This document shows, piece by piece, positions 15,462-26,400 of a stretch of DNA of 64,000 nucleotides (the stretch's first letter is position 1; each line of letters starts with the position of its first letter). The stretch is taken from positions 49,989-113,988 of the forward strand of contig CAKMYZ010000013.1 in assembly GCA_929200255.1 (NCBI GenBank). The letters are read 5' to 3'. The DNA is from an uncultured Alphaproteobacteria bacterium (GTDB taxonomy: Bacteria; Pseudomonadota; Alphaproteobacteria; Rhodobacterales; Rhodobacteraceae). A model generated the notes under the pieces. That model saw only the letters and a program-made list of their open reading frames with translations, was not told the DNA's origin and made no database searches. The position numbers were made by a program, and so were the translations under genes.

Positions 15462-18107
15462 TCAGAACTGATCAAGTAACCTGCGTAGATAGTCACGCTC
15501 AAGCTCCGGGCGGTTCTGTTCCGCTGACCTGCGGCGGATCTCGCCCAGCAGTTCTTCTGCACGGCGGTTGATTTCTTCACGCCCCAGCAACTCCTGATCA
15601 GTGCCAAGCTGACCGGTGTTGCCCATCTCACGGCCCAGAGGGTCACGTTGGCCGGGAATCGGACGGCCAGAGGCCTCGCCCTGCTCAGATCCCTGTCCGG
15701 GTTCAGCACTCTGGTTTTCCGCCAGCGCTTGACTCAATTCACGCATACCATTGCGCAGTGCATCCATGGCCTCGGCCTGACGGTCAATGGCTTCGGCCAG
15801 ATCGCCATTGCGCAGCGCCTCTTCGGCGCCTTCCATTGCATCCTCGGCACGCTCAAGCGAACGGCGGGCGATGTCACCGGCATCGCCATCCAGGTTTGGC
15901 AACCCATCACGCTGGCGCTGCAACTCTTCGCGCAGGGCTTGCTGCCGGTCCGCCAGACTGCGTTGATCACCTTCGCCACCAGCACCGTCACCGCGTTGCT
16001 CACCGCTTTGGCTGTCACGGCCCACGCTTTGGCCGCGACCCTGCTGTCCACCCTGGTTTTCCTGGCCGCCATTCTGGCCCGGCTGACCCTGGCCTTGCGG
16101 TTCACCAGAGCGCTGTCCTTCACCCTGCTGCCCCTGCTCTTGGCCTTGCTGGCCCTGCTGACCGGGCTGTTGCTGCTGCTGGCCCTGATCGCTGGGGTTA
16201 AACTGATCTTGCAGGTCACTGAAGCTGTCGTCCGACAGTTCTTCCTGATCACGCAGGGTATCGGCCAGATCCTGCATCGATTGCTCGCCCGGTGTCCGTG
16301 GGCCATCGCCGCCTTCGCCTTGTGTGACTTGCAGGTTCTCCATCATCTGGTTGAGTTGCTCCATCAGCTCTTGCGCCTCGGCCATGCGGCCTTCCTGCAT
16401 CAGTTCTTCGATGCGATCCATCAGCGCCTGCAACTCATCCATGGACATGGTTTCGCCCTGCTGACTATTATCAGCCTGATCTGTCCCGTCGTTGGGTTCC
16501 ATCTCTTCGGCAAGCATGCGCAGGTAGTCATCCGTTGCTTCGCGCAGCTCCTGCATCAACTCTGCAATCTCTTCGTCGGACGCCCCATTGCGCATCGCCT
16601 CAGCCAACCGTTCCTGCGCGCGGCGCAACCGTTCACGCGCATCGGCAAGGCGACCATCCTCAAGCTGGATCGCCAGCTCCCACAAAGCTTCGGCCACCTC
16701 TGCCTGTCCTTCATCGGTCATGCCGAACGCGGCCATGTTATCAAGGCGGCGAATAATCGTGCGCAAACGCAGATATGTCGTCTCATTCGAGAACAGCCCC
16801 TCTGGGAGGTGCGAAATCGCGCGCAATATCTGGTTCACCCGGCGGGCGTTGGCCTTGGACCACAACAGATCCCGACGTTGTTCAACAATCGCACGCGCAA
16901 AGGGTTGGAAAAAACGGCGACCGGGTAAGATCACAGGCTCAGCCAGTGAGATGCCCGTCTGTTCGGCCGCATCGGTGACCGCGAACTGCATGATCACGGG
17001 CAAGTTTGCCAACGGATGTTTGCTCAGGTCATCAACGAGGAATTCATCAAAATCCGCACGATCGCCCGTAAAGGGCATTGGAAGGTCCAACACCAGCGGC
17101 GCCATCGGGTCAGGATCAATGACCAAACCGTGCTGCCGCTCGACCGCCGCCAGATCGAGGGTGATCGTTGCTGTCCCGAACTCGACCCCGTAGTCATCAT
17201 ACGCTGTGAACGGCTGGGACAGCTCACCCATCGCATCAGCCTCTATTGGGCCGGTCAGCTCGACCGTGGGTACCTGATCCTCAACAGCGGTCACCTCCCA
17301 AGAGGTTTCCGTGTCACCGGCAATGGTCAGCCTGCCCGACTGCGCGACCTCAAACTGCTGTTGGGCGTCTGATGCAGCACCTACTTCATCAACGCGTCCA
17401 GACACGGTTTCGGCCACGGTCAATGCACCCACCTCACCATAAAGGCGCAAGGTGACCTGACTGCCCTCTGGCACAAGCAGGGGCCCCGTGGGAATGTCAT
17501 TGAGGTAAAGCGCGGGCTTCCCGGTGTAGGCGGGCGGTTCGATCCAGCCTTCCCAAACCGGGCCGGTTGCGAGGGTCTGCTCGCCGCCTGTGACAATCTC
17601 ACCCACGGATGTGACGCGGAACAGTGAACCAAACAGCAATGCCGTGACAAAGAACAAGAGTGCCATAAACCGCAACCCGTAGGGGTCGCGGTCCGACACC
17701 CGCAAATCCGGCTCGATCGCGCGGGCATCCTTGGTGCGTTCGGCCATGCGGGCCATATGGGCCTGCCACACGGCTTTGGACGCGTGATCACCGCTGCCGA
17801 TGGCCTGCACATCAGCCACCGCCGCAATCGGACGGCCCGGCAAGGCAGCATCCACACGCTCAACCGCCTCCGCCGTAGAAGGCACGCGAAACTTGCGAAG
17901 ACCCCAGATCAATGTGGCAATCAGGCCGATGACGGATATGACAGCACTGGCCCAGAACACCTCGAGCGGCAGATAATCCTGCCAGCCCATCATCAACGGG
18001 GCGAGAGCCAGGAACAGAACCGTCCAGAAAGGCCAGAAAGCGCGTACAGCCTCTTCGGCCACCATACCAGCCCGCGTAAACGCGACCGGCAGGCGCAAAT
18101 GGCGCAT
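15462..18107 (-). CDS. DUF4175 / TIGR02302-family large membrane-anchored protein
   Basis: This 881-residue protein has two or three N-terminal membrane helices (about residues 20-75 and 145-170). A beta-rich periplasmic part with WEGWIEPPAYTGKPALYL and a helical part with long charged coiled coils follow. Between roughly 640 and 760 it becomes extremely rich in Q, G and E (runs such as DQGQQQQQPGQQGQQGQ), then ends in a helical segment. This is the arrangement of the alphaproteobacterial TIGR02302 family, whose function is not established. It lies upstream of nothing obvious in its own direction and downstream of lysA by 52 bases. Confidence 0.85.
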   Translation of the reverse strand: MRHLRLPVAFTRAGMVAEEAVRAFWPFWTVLFLALAPLMMGWQDYLPLEVFWASAVISVIGLIATLIWGLRKFRVPSTAEAVERVDAALPGRPIAAVADVQAIGSGDHASKAVWQAHMARMAERTKDARAIEPDLRVSDRDPYGLRFMALLFFVTALLFGSLFRVTSVGEIVTGGEQTLATGPVWEGWIEPPAYTGKPALYLNDIPTGPLLVPEGSQVTLRLYGEVGALTVAETVSGRVDEVGAASDAQQQFEVAQSGRLTIAGDTETSWEVTAVEDQVPTVELTGPIEADAMGELSQPFTAYDDYGVEFGTATITLDLAAVERQHGLVIDPDPMAPLVLDLPMPFTGDRADFDEFLVDDLSKHPLANLPVIMQFAVTDAAEQTGISLAEPVILPGRRFFQPFARAIVEQRRDLLWSKANARRVNQILRAISHLPEGLFSNETTYLRLRTIIRRLDNMAAFGMTDEGQAEVAEALWELAIQLEDGRLADARERLRRAQERLAEAMRNGASDEEIAELMQELREATDDYLRMLAEEMEPNDGTDQADNSQQGETMSMDELQALMDRIEELMQEGRMAEAQELMEQLNQMMENLQVTQGEGGDGPRTPGEQSMQDLADTLRDQEELSDDSFSDLQDQFNPSDQGQQQQQPGQQGQQGQEQGQQGEGQRSGEPQGQGQPGQNGGQENQGGQQGRGQSVGRDSQSGEQRGDGAGGEGDQRSLADRQQALREELQRQRDGLPNLDGDAGDIARRSLERAEDAMEGAEEALRNGDLAEAIDRQAEAMDALRNGMRELSQALAENQSAEPGQGSEQGEASGRPIPGQRDPLGREMGNTGQLGTDQELLGREEINRRAEELLGEIRRRSAEQNRPELERDYLRRLLDQF

Positions 18108-18159
18108 CTGGTCTTGCCGAGGTTTCAGCGGGCCTCTCCCTTTGGCGGTGGCTTCGTTG

Positions 18160-19428
18160 TTACTCTAGCCACGGTGGTAGCGTATCGCGTCCGATCATCT
18201 CTTCATAGGTAGGGCGTGGGCGGATAACTGCAAATTGATCGCCATCGACAAGTACTTCGGGGATCATCGGGCGTGAATTATATTCTGACGACATGACAGC
18301 ACCATAAGCCCCGGCAGAGCGGAAGGCGACCAGATCATCGGCCTGAACGGCGGGCATATCGCGGCCCTTGGCGAAGGTATCACCGCTTTCGCAAATCGGG
18401 CCAACGATATCATATGTGGCCGGTTCTGCGCCGGGCGCGGGTTCAATGACGGGCACGATATCATGCCAGGCTTCGTACATAGCAGGGCGGATCAGATCGT
18501 TCATCGCCCCATCAAGGATCAGGAATTCACGATCCTCGCCGGATTTCACATAGAGGACTTTAGACACCATCAGGCCCGCATTGCCGGAAATCACACGGCC
18601 CGGCTCAATCTCGATCTCGCATCCCAGATGACCAACAGTGCGTTGGATCAGCGCGCCATAGTCCGTCGGCAGCGGCGGTGCCTCGTTGGAGCGGGCGTAG
18701 GGAATACCCAAACCCCCGCCCAGATCAAGGCGGCTGATCTCATGCCCATCGGCACGTAGTTGTTCGGTCAGCTCGGCAACCTTGTTGTAGGCGGCTTCAA
18801 ACGGTGCCAGTTCGGTCAGTTGAGAGCCAATATGCACGTCAATGCCGATCACCTTCAGGCCGGGCAATTTGGCGGCCATCGCATAGACCTCACGGGCGCG
18901 GCTGATCGGGATGCCAAACTTGTTCTCTGACTTGCCCGTGGCAATCTTGGCATGCGTTTTTGCGTCCACATCAGGGTTCACCCGCACCGTGATCGGAACC
19001 ACGACGCCCAGCGATCGGGCCACCTGATCCAATACGATCATTTCAGGCTCGCTTTCGACGTTGAACTGCCGGATGCCACCTTCAATGGCGAGGCGCATTT
19101 CATCAGCCGTCTTACCGACACCGGAAAAGACGATCCTGCCCCCGGGAACACCTGCGGCCCGGGCCCTCAGATACTCGCCGCCGGATACCACATCCATACC
19201 CGCACCAGCATCGCCCAGCACTTTGATCACAGCCTGATTGGACAGTGATTTCATCGCAAAGCACACCAGATGATCACCCCATGACAGGGCGTCATCGAAC
19301 AGGCTAAAATGACGTTTCAACGTGGCCGTGGAATAGACATAAAACGGGGTGCCAACCGTCGCCGCGATATCCGCGATGGCCACGTCCTCGGCATAAAGTG
19401 CGCCACCGCGATAAACAAAATGATCCAA
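18160..19428 (-). CDS. lysA: Diaminopimelate decarboxylase
   Basis: LysA makes L-lysine from meso-diaminopimelate. The 422-residue protein is a fold-type III PLP enzyme: the PLP lysine K60 sits in VCFAMKSLSN, then MDVVSGGEYLRA, HIGSQ, LDLGGGLGIPY, EPGRVI, the substrate loop GPICESGDTF with its active-site cysteine, and SAGAYGAVMSSEYN near the end. Length is standard. It is followed on the same strand, 52 bases later, by the DUF4175 gene and preceded by the DUF2834, lipoprotein and argH genes, a likely amino-acid biosynthesis cluster. Confidence 0.95.
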   Translation of the reverse strand: MDHFVYRGGALYAEDVAIADIAATVGTPFYVYSTATLKRHFSLFDDALSWGDHLVCFAMKSLSNQAVIKVLGDAGAGMDVVSGGEYLRARAAGVPGGRIVFSGVGKTADEMRLAIEGGIRQFNVESEPEMIVLDQVARSLGVVVPITVRVNPDVDAKTHAKIATGKSENKFGIPISRAREVYAMAAKLPGLKVIGIDVHIGSQLTELAPFEAAYNKVAELTEQLRADGHEISRLDLGGGLGIPYARSNEAPPLPTDYGALIQRTVGHLGCEIEIEPGRVISGNAGLMVSKVLYVKSGEDREFLILDGAMNDLIRPAMYEAWHDIVPVIEPAPGAEPATYDIVGPICESGDTFAKGRDMPAVQADDLVAFRSAGAYGAVMSSEYNSRPMIPEVLVDGDQFAVIRPRPTYEEMIGRDTLPPWLE

Positions 19429-19493
19429 GCCAGTGATCCCCGTCCAAAACCAAATTTGGACATATCAGATCACTGACAAAGACCAACCCTGAT

Positions 19494-19829
19494 TCAGACG
19501 GGGATCTGACGCTTGTCCTTGGCGTAGACAACCCGGTCCCGCAGCGCGAGGTACAGCGGCAGGCCACAGCTGACCCCAATGCAGAAGGTCGCGGGGATTG
19601 CGATCAGGCCGAGGAAACTGCGCGATCTGGCAACTTCCACCACGATCCAGATTGTGAGGGCCACCGCCGCGATGGTCAGGTCCCAAACCAACCCGCTTGT
19701 CGCTGTATTCACATGCCATGCGTCCACCAATGCCCACAGGTTCCAGCCTTCGGCCTGAAACCAGGTGACAAAATAATACATCGGATGGATCGCGCCCCAG
19801 ATCGCAAGGGCAAAAAATACCAGGCGCAT
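19494..19829 (-). CDS. DUF2834-type small membrane protein
   Basis: The 111-residue protein has three hydrophobic helices (about 3-20, 45-66 and 75-95) and the block SGLVWDLTIAAVALTIWIV. It resembles the DUF2834 family, small inner-membrane proteins of unknown function. The ATG overlaps the lipoprotein stop by one base (TGATG), so it is translationally coupled to the gene before it. It lies between argH/lipoprotein and lysA on the same strand. Confidence 0.7.
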   Translation of the reverse strand: MRLVFFALAIWGAIHPMYYFVTWFQAEGWNLWALVDAWHVNTATSGLVWDLTIAAVALTIWIVVEVARSRSFLGLIAIPATFCIGVSCGLPLYLALRDRVVYAKDKRQIPV

Positions 19830-20002
19830 CAGATGCCGACCCCAACAGACACCGTACCGTTCGACGCGCCAACGCTGGCACCCGTGCTCACACCGCCTGA
19901 CCCAACGCTCAATCCGAGGCTGGCATTTGGGGTGAAAGGTGCGCCATCAGCGCCACAACCGGCCAATGCGGCAATTGTTAGAACCAGTGCAATACGTTTC
20001 AT
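19829..20002 (-). CDS. Small lipoprotein
   Basis: The 57-residue product begins [16 protein letters not shown], a textbook lipoprotein signal with lipobox LAGC. A short glycine/serine/valine-rich tail follows. The ATG at 20002 overlaps the argH stop by four bases (ATGA). Nothing in the mature 40 residues indicates a function. Similar short Gly/Ser-rich lipoproteins sit after argH in related genomes as I recall, usually annotated as hypothetical. Confidence 0.75.
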   Translation of the reverse strand: MKRIALVLTIAALAGCGADGAPFTPNASLGLSVGSGGVSTGASVGASNGTVSVGVGI

Positions 20003-21387
20003 TTCAACACCTCTTTCCAATGCGCCACTTGGGCGCGGACCTGTGATGGTGCAGTGCCCCCAAAACTGGTGCGGGACGCCACAGAGTTCTCAACTCCCAG
20101 CACATCAAAAACATCCTTGCGGATGTCTGGGTGAACCGATTGCATGTCTTCCAACATCAGATCAGGAAGATCACACCCTTTGCCCTCGGCCATCGCCACC
20201 AAAGAGCCAGTGACATGATGCGCCTCCCGGAAAGGTAACCCAAGTTCGCGCACCAGCCAATCGGCCAGATCAGTTGCGGTCGAAAATCCGCTTGCGGCTG
20301 CGGCCTTCAGGTTCGCCCGTTCTGCCGTCATATCTGCGACCATCCCCGTCATCGCCGCCAGCGCCAGCATCAGGTTATCGGCGGCATCAAAGGTTTGTTC
20401 CTTATCTTCCTGCATATCCTTGGAATAGGTAAGAGGGAGGCCTTTCATCACAGTCATCAGCGCGACATTGGCCCCGAAAACCCGGCCAATCTTGGCGCGG
20501 ATCAGCTCTGCCGCATCCGGGTTGCGTTTTTGTGGCATGATCGATGATCCCGTTGACCATTTGTCCGACATCTTCACAAACCGGAACTGGGCCGAGGACC
20601 AAATGACCAATTCCTCGGCCAAACGGCTTAGGTGCATTGCGCAAATGCTGGCCGATGCCAGGAACTCCAGCGCGAAATCACGGTCGGCCACGGCATCCAG
20701 TGAATTCGACATTGGGCGATCAAAACCCAGCGTCGTGGCCGTCATCTGGCGGTCAATCGGAAAGGACGTGCCCGCAAGTGCCGCCGCGCCCAAAGGTGAC
20801 GTATTCATCCGCGCCCGTGCATCGGCAAACCGGGACCGATCCCGCGAAAACATCTCAACATAGGCCAACATATGATGGCCCCAGGTTACAGGTTGCGCTG
20901 TCTGCAAGTGGGTGAAACCCGGCATCACCCAATCAGCACCGGCCTCGGCCTGCGCGAGAAGCGCTCCACAGAGCGCGTTGAGCGCTTCATCCGCCTGATC
21001 GCATTGGTCGCGGACCCAAAGCCGGAAATCAACGGCAACCTGGTCATTCCGTGACCGCGCCGTATGCAAACGCCCTGCCGGTTCCCCAATCAGATCCCGC
21101 AACCGCGCCTCAACATTCATGTGAATGTCTTCCAACGCCGTCGAAAACGGAAATTCCCCAGTTTCAATCTCTGACAAGACTGTGAGAAGGCCTTCCCGGA
21201 TCGCCTCTGCGTCGTTATCGGTAATGATGCCACAGGCCGCCAGCATGGCGGCATGGGCGCGTGAACCTGCGATGTCCTGCGGTGCAAGACGTCGATCATA
21301 CCCGATTGAGGCATTGATTGCCTCCATAATCGCGTCTGGTCCGGCGGCAAAACGCCCGCCCCACATTGTGTTTGCGGAATTGGTCAT
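19999..21387 (-). CDS. argH: Argininosuccinate lyase
   Basis: ArgH splits argininosuccinate into arginine and fumarate. The 462-residue protein shows MWGGRF at the start, [10 protein letters not shown], the [10 protein letters not shown] region, [16 protein letters not shown] and the superfamily signature [12 protein letters not shown]. Length is normal. It is divergent from the TlpA-like gene with only 14 bases between the starts, so both promoters must lie inside the opposite gene or very close. The lipoprotein, DUF2834 and lysA genes follow on the same strand. Confidence 0.96.
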   Translation of the reverse strand: MTNSANTMWGGRFAAGPDAIMEAINASIGYDRRLAPQDIAGSRAHAAMLAACGIITDNDAEAIREGLLTVLSEIETGEFPFSTALEDIHMNVEARLRDLIGEPAGRLHTARSRNDQVAVDFRLWVRDQCDQADEALNALCGALLAQAEAGADWVMPGFTHLQTAQPVTWGHHMLAYVEMFSRDRSRFADARARMNTSPLGAAALAGTSFPIDRQMTATTLGFDRPMSNSLDAVADRDFALEFLASASICAMHLSRLAEELVIWSSAQFRFVKMSDKWSTGSSIMPQKRNPDAAELIRAKIGRVFGANVALMTVMKGLPLTYSKDMQEDKEQTFDAADNLMLALAAMTGMVADMTAERANLKAAAASGFSTATDLADWLVRELGLPFREAHHVTGSLVAMAEGKGCDLPDLMLEDMQSVHPDIRKDVFDVLGVENSVASRTSFGGTAPSQVRAQVAHWKEVLK

Positions 21388-21401
21388 AAAGGAAGTCGCC
21401 C

Positions 21402-21962
21402 ATGCGAAAGTTGATGTCAGCCCTGCTTTATACGGCCCTTATGGGTCTTGCAAATACAGCCGCGGCTGACACCGCGGCGCTGGAAAGCCTGCGTCAGGGC
21501 GATATGCGTAAGTTGATATTCCATGCAGAACCCTGGGACGGGTCTGATGCATCGTTCCTGCACGAGGATGGGTCAGAGATGACGCTGACTGCCTATGAGG
21601 GGCAATACATCGTGTTGAACTTCTGGGCGACGTGGTGTGCGCCATGCCGTAAGGAAATGCCGCATCTGTCGGCCTTGCAGGCCGAAATGGGCGGCGAGGC
21701 GATGCAAGTCGTGACAGTGGCAACCGGTCGCAACCCCCGGCCAGCAATGGAACGGTTTTTTGCGGAGATCGGCGTCGAAAACCTGCCGCTGCACACTGAT
21801 GAGCGGCAAAACCTCTCACGTAGCCTCGGCGTGCTGGGCCTGCCCGCGACATTGATTATCGGGCCTGACGGTCGGGAGATCGCACGGATGAGCGGTGAGG
21901 CAGACTGGTCAAGCGACAGTGCTGTGGCAATATTGCAGGCTTTGATCGATACCCTGCCCTAA
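21402..21962 (+). CDS. TlpA-like periplasmic thioredoxin
   Basis: The 186-residue protein has a signal peptide (residues 1-22, ending AAA) and a thioredoxin fold with active site WCAPC (78-82) in [19 protein letters not shown], plus the cis-proline loop [12 protein letters not shown]. This is the TlpA/ResA/DsbE type that reduces periplasmic disulfides, often for cytochrome c or oxidase copper-site maturation. The exact partner cannot be told. It starts 14 bases from the divergent argH start. Confidence 0.88.
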   Translation: MRKLMSALLYTALMGLANTAAADTAALESLRQGDMRKLIFHAEPWDGSDASFLHEDGSEMTLTAYEGQYIVLNFWATWCAPCRKEMPHLSALQAEMGGEAMQVVTVATGRNPRPAMERFFAEIGVENLPLHTDERQNLSRSLGVLGLPATLIIGPDGREIARMSGEADWSSDSAVAILQALIDTLP

Positions 21963-22015
21963 GGCGACAAACTTTCTTGGAAAGTTTGAACACAAATCCT
22001 CTGTGAGGATTTGAC

Positions 22016-22585
22016 CTACGCCCGACCGGCCGTCGATGACAACAACAGCGGATCAACCCCCATCAGTTTGAGTGCCGCCGACCATTTGCCGGTATTGTCA
22101 CTACCAAAAATAATCTCATCACTGGCGGGACAGGTCAGCCAGCCATTCTGGCTGATCTCATACTCCAGTTGCCCCGGTCCCCATCCTGCATAGCCAAGCG
22201 CCAGCATGCAGATATCGGGGCCCGCGCCTTTCGCGATATCCTCAAGCACTTGCAGTGTGGCGGTCATGTGAAACATGTCGTCCACCTCCAGCGTGCCACC
22301 CTCGGAGGCATAGTCACTGGAATGCAGCACAAAGCCGCGCTGTTGATCCACCGGCCCGCCGTAATGCACATCAATCGCGCGCAGCCCAGGCCCGGTCGGG
22401 ATTTCCATCTGCGCCAGCAGCTTTTGAAAGCTAACGTCCTTTTGCGGTTTGTTGACAATCAGACCCATGCCACCCTCATCAGAATGCGCGCACATAAAGA
22501 CCACGGCATTGGCGAATCGCGGGTCGGACATATCCGGCATCGCGATCAGCAGTTTTCCGGCAAGGGTTGAATCTGTATCGTCCAT
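22016..22585 (-). CDS. YqgE/AlgH-family protein
   Basis: The 189-residue protein carries the YqgE pattern: GKLLIAMPDMSDPRFANAVV, HSDEGGMGLIVNKP, YGGPVDQQRGFVLH and LGYAGWGPGQLEYEISQNGWL. The family is widespread, folds as a single domain and has no firmly assigned biochemical role despite the AlgH name. The ATG at 22585 gives the common length and has a TAGG element eight bases before it; a frame to 22660 adds 25 residues with no similarity to the fold. It is divergent from the DsbD-N-like gene. Confidence 0.9.
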   Translation of the reverse strand: MDDTDSTLAGKLLIAMPDMSDPRFANAVVFMCAHSDEGGMGLIVNKPQKDVSFQKLLAQMEIPTGPGLRAIDVHYGGPVDQQRGFVLHSSDYASEGGTLEVDDMFHMTATLQVLEDIAKGAGPDICMLALGYAGWGPGQLEYEISQNGWLTCPASDEIIFGSDNTGKWSAALKLMGVDPLLLSSTAGRA

Positions 22586-22689
22586 GATGCCTAGGATGTT
22601 AAAGGGTGCGGCGGCGCGCAAGCGGATCATTGCAGTGGCTGGCGCAAACGTGACTTCCAATTGTACACGCGATACATAACTAAGAAAAC

Positions 22690-23490
22690 ATGCGCAAGAA
22701 CCTGCTTACTCTGCTGGCTTTCATGGCCGCCCCGACCGTTCTGCCGGCCCAATCCTTTGATGATCTGGCGGTTCTGGACATATTGCCGGGATGGCGGACG
22801 GATGCGGGAACGCATATCGCCGCGATGCGCATTACCCTGTCGCCGGGTTGGATCACTTACTGGCGCGCGCCCGGTGATGCAGGTATCCCACCACAGTTTG
22901 CCTTCACTGGCAGTGCTGCGATCACTGCCATTCAACCGCATTGGCCCACCCCCCAGGTCGTCGATGGCAAGGACATGCTGTCAATTGGGTATTACGATAG
23001 CGTTGTGTTTCCCCTGACCATTGATGCCGCTGCGGGCGCTGGCGACTTATCCGTGAGTGGTGCGTTAGCTATTGGTGTTTGCGACGAAATCTGCATCCCG
23101 GTGACCTTGGAGTTTGATGCGGCTCTTCCCATTGGTGGCACGCCTGATCCGGTCATTCTGGCCGCTCTTGATACACAGGCCCTGACAGCCACGCAGGCAA
23201 ATGTCGGCACTGTCACTTGCGCCATTGATCCCATCGACGATGGCTTGCGCGTGACCACACAAATTGCCGTGGCCCGCGCAGGTACGTCAGAGTTTGTGGT
23301 GATCGAAACCGGAGACCCATCGGTTTGGGTGTCAGAGGCCGATGTCGCCCGCGACGGCGCGACGCTGCGTGCAACCGTCGATATGGTCCACCCCAGCGGC
23401 GGGCCATTCGCACTAGACCGCTCCGGTGTACGGGTTACCATCTTTGGCGGCGAAAGGGCCATCGACATTCAAGGATGCAGCGCCGGCTAA
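22690..23490 (+). CDS. Periplasmic DsbD N-terminal (alpha)-domain-like protein
   Basis: After a signal peptide (about residues 1-20, LPAQ) the 266-residue protein shows the DsbD-alpha immunoglobulin-like pattern: LSPGWITYWRAPGDAGIPPQF and the cysteine pair in GVCDEICIPVT. In DsbD, these cysteines pass electrons to periplasmic thioredoxins. Here the domain stands alone, without the eight-helix membrane part. It resembles standalone 'protein-disulfide reductase DsbD domain-containing' proteins. It ends overlapping the convergent RND gene by four bases. A role with the nearby TlpA-like protein is possible but unproven. Confidence 0.78.
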   Translation: MRKNLLTLLAFMAAPTVLPAQSFDDLAVLDILPGWRTDAGTHIAAMRITLSPGWITYWRAPGDAGIPPQFAFTGSAAITAIQPHWPTPQVVDGKDMLSIGYYDSVVFPLTIDAAAGAGDLSVSGALAIGVCDEICIPVTLEFDAALPIGGTPDPVILAALDTQALTATQANVGTVTCAIDPIDDGLRVTTQIAVARAGTSEFVVIETGDPSVWVSEADVARDGATLRATVDMVHPSGGPFALDRSGVRVTIFGGERAIDIQGCSAG

Positions 23491-26400
23491 CTGCGCCCCC
23501 GGCGCAGCCCCAGGGCCAGCGAGGCAACAACATAAATCGCCAGAAGCAAAACCGTTAGCCCCCCGGTAAAGACACCAAACGCGGGACCAAACCCGCCGCT
23601 TAGGATCGGCAGCACCGATAGGATGGCAGGCAATGCCGTACCGGTGACCAAAACCGGCCCCACAGTCAGCGCAAACAGGGCAACCGCCCCCAGGGCCCCC
23701 ACCCCGGCGGGCACAAACATCGCAAGCCTGCGATTACGTAACGCCCGCTTTGCCGCCTGCCACTGACGATAGAAATCCGCCTGCATCGCGATCACAGACG
23801 GCACAACCAGCAGGACCAAGACCATCCCAAAGGACAGTCCGAATACCAAAGTGACCACGGTAGGTTTAAGAAACTCGGCCTGCGTCGACCCCTCATAGAG
23901 CAGCGGCGTCAGTCCCAGCACCGTCGTCAGTGTCGTCAACATGACAGGGCGCAAACGGTCTACTGTCCCGTCGACAATCGCCGGCACAAGGCCGCGATCC
24001 TGCGCGTATTCATCGATTGTCGTCACCAACACGATACTATCATTGATGATAATCCCCACCATCCCGATCAAACCGACAACGGTGAACATGCTCATCGGGA
24101 TGCCCCAGACGTGGTGACCATAGATGGTGCCAACCAAAGCGAAAGGAATAATCGACATCACCACCACCGGCCGCGTCCAACTGCTGAAAATCCAGGAAAG
24201 CGTGAGGTAAATGCCCAGAAGCACCAAAATCAGCCCGGTGCGGGCGTCGTTGAGGAACTGCCGTTCCTGTTCACTTTGCCCCGACAACCTGGTTTCAACA
24301 CCAAAACTGCTCTCGACACGCGGCAGTATCTCTTCGGTGATGACGGACTGAATTTCGGAGGCGCGCGCCGCATCCTCATCATCCAGATCACCGATGACCG
24401 AGATCAGCTGAATACCGTTCTCTCGGCGTACCGTCGAAAATCCGGTACGGTTTTGCACAGTCACGACATCGGCCAAGGGCACATAGATACCTTCGGGCGT
24501 GCGCATCTGGGTGCGGCCCAGAAAATCCGCCGAGAGCTCTCCGGCAGGCAGTTCCACCCGGATCGTGGCCGACCGTGCGCCCTGCGGAAAGCGCGCTGCT
24601 TCGATCCCGCCCAGACGGTTGCGCAACACACGGCCAATGCCGTCAATGCTGAGGCCCAGCGCGTCGCCCTGCGGGGTCAGCTCAAGGATCAATTCTTCCT
24701 TGTCATAGGCCAGCGTGTCCTCAAGCCCTGAAATTTCAGGGTAGATCGCCAACTCTGTTTTCAAAGCCTCAGCGGCAGCTTTGAGTGTATCACTGTCCGT
24801 ACCAAACATTTGCACATCAAGGCTGTCGCCACCAGGCCCGGACCCCCAACTACGGAAACTGACTGTTTCGGCCATGGGATGCTGCACAATCGCATCCTGC
24901 AAAGCACTGACAAATGCGAAGCTGGTATAGGGGCGGCTGTCTGCATCGATCAGCGAGATGGTGATCGCGCCCAGCTGATCTGCATCTTTGGTGTCAGAGC
25001 CTGCAATGGCGCGGCCCGAATTGCCGCCCACCTCGGCCACCACAAACGCCAAGGGGTTCTTACCATGCTCGACCTCATACGCCGCGCCCAGGGCCTCGGT
25101 GGCGCGCTGCATTTCGCGCATCATCTCAAGCGTGTCTTCACGTGTAGCACCCGGCAGCATCGCGAAGTTGCCGGTGACCTGGCTTTGCTCGGGTGCATTA
25201 AAGAACCGCCAGCTGACGTCACCCCGGATAAAAAGCGCCGCCTGACTGGCCAAGAGCACAAGCGTCATGGCGACAACTGGATAGCGGGCCTTGATCACAA
25301 GACCCATGAAGGGGCGGAAGAGCCGTTCCTTTACCCGATCAAATCCGCGGTTCACCCAGCGTGATGGCCAGTCGTACCAGTGATCTTTGGCAGAATGGGC
25401 GATGGCATGGGCCAAATGGTTCGGCAGGATCAGAAAACATTCCACAAGACTGGCAGCCAGTACAACAATCACCGTGAACGGAATATCCGAGATCAGATCA
25501 CCAAAGCGCCCCCCGATCACAACCAGACCAAAGAAGGCGATGATTGTTGTCAGAGTGGCCGAAAGAACGGGGCTAAACATGCGCCTGGCGGCGTTTTCGG
25601 CGGCAACCTTGGGGTCTTCACCCAAGTGCCGGACGCGGAAATCAGCGTGCTCGCCCACCACAATGGCGTCGTCCACCACGATCCCAAGCGTGATGATCAG
25701 CGCAAAGAGCGATATCATGTTGATGTTGATCCCCACCGCATACATCAGCGCAATTGCCGCCAGCATTGCGGCAGGGATGCCAAAGGCGACCCAAAACGCC
25801 GTGCGCGCATTCAAGAACAAAAACAGCAGGGCCAGCACAAGCATCAACCCGGTTAGCCCATTGTCCAGCAGAATATTCAGACGGCCCGCAATCAGCTCTG
25901 CCCGCCCGTTGGTCAGCTCAATGGACACACCATCTGGCAAAGTAGCAGTCAGTTCTGCGGCTACTTCTTCGACCGTTTCCTGCATGCCAATCGCATCGCC
26001 TTGGGCCGACCGGTTCACCCGGATCTTGATCGCCGGGTTCTGATCCACAAAATATGCGCGCGCGCGGTCAGCCCCTTCAACACGGATCGTGGCCACATCC
26101 GCGATAGTCAGTGTAGACCCATCAGGGTTGGAACGCAGGACAATCGCGCCAATATCCTCGGCACTGCGTCTGGCTACACCTGTGCGGACACGCGCACTGC
26201 CCGAGACGTCGCCTGCGGGATCCGCCGCCGCTTCTTCGGCGATACGCGTGGAAATCTCCGACAGCCCGATATCATGCTGGATCAACGACAAGGACGGCAC
26301 TTCAACAATGGTCGATGGGGCAGCGACACCCCGCACAAAGACCTGCGTGACCCCTTCGGCAAATAGCCTTGTGGACAGTTCATCGGCAAACCGTCCCAGT

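Noticed and set aside
16000..16250. Tandem-repeat DNA as a possible satellite or origin element
   Set aside because: The repetition is explained by the Q/G-rich coding segment of the DUF4175 protein and is in frame.
15648..16928. 426-residue frame opposite the DUF4175 gene
   Set aside because: It mirrors the repetitive Q/G-rich DNA of the real gene, giving runs of leucine and alanine, with no ribosome site or family.
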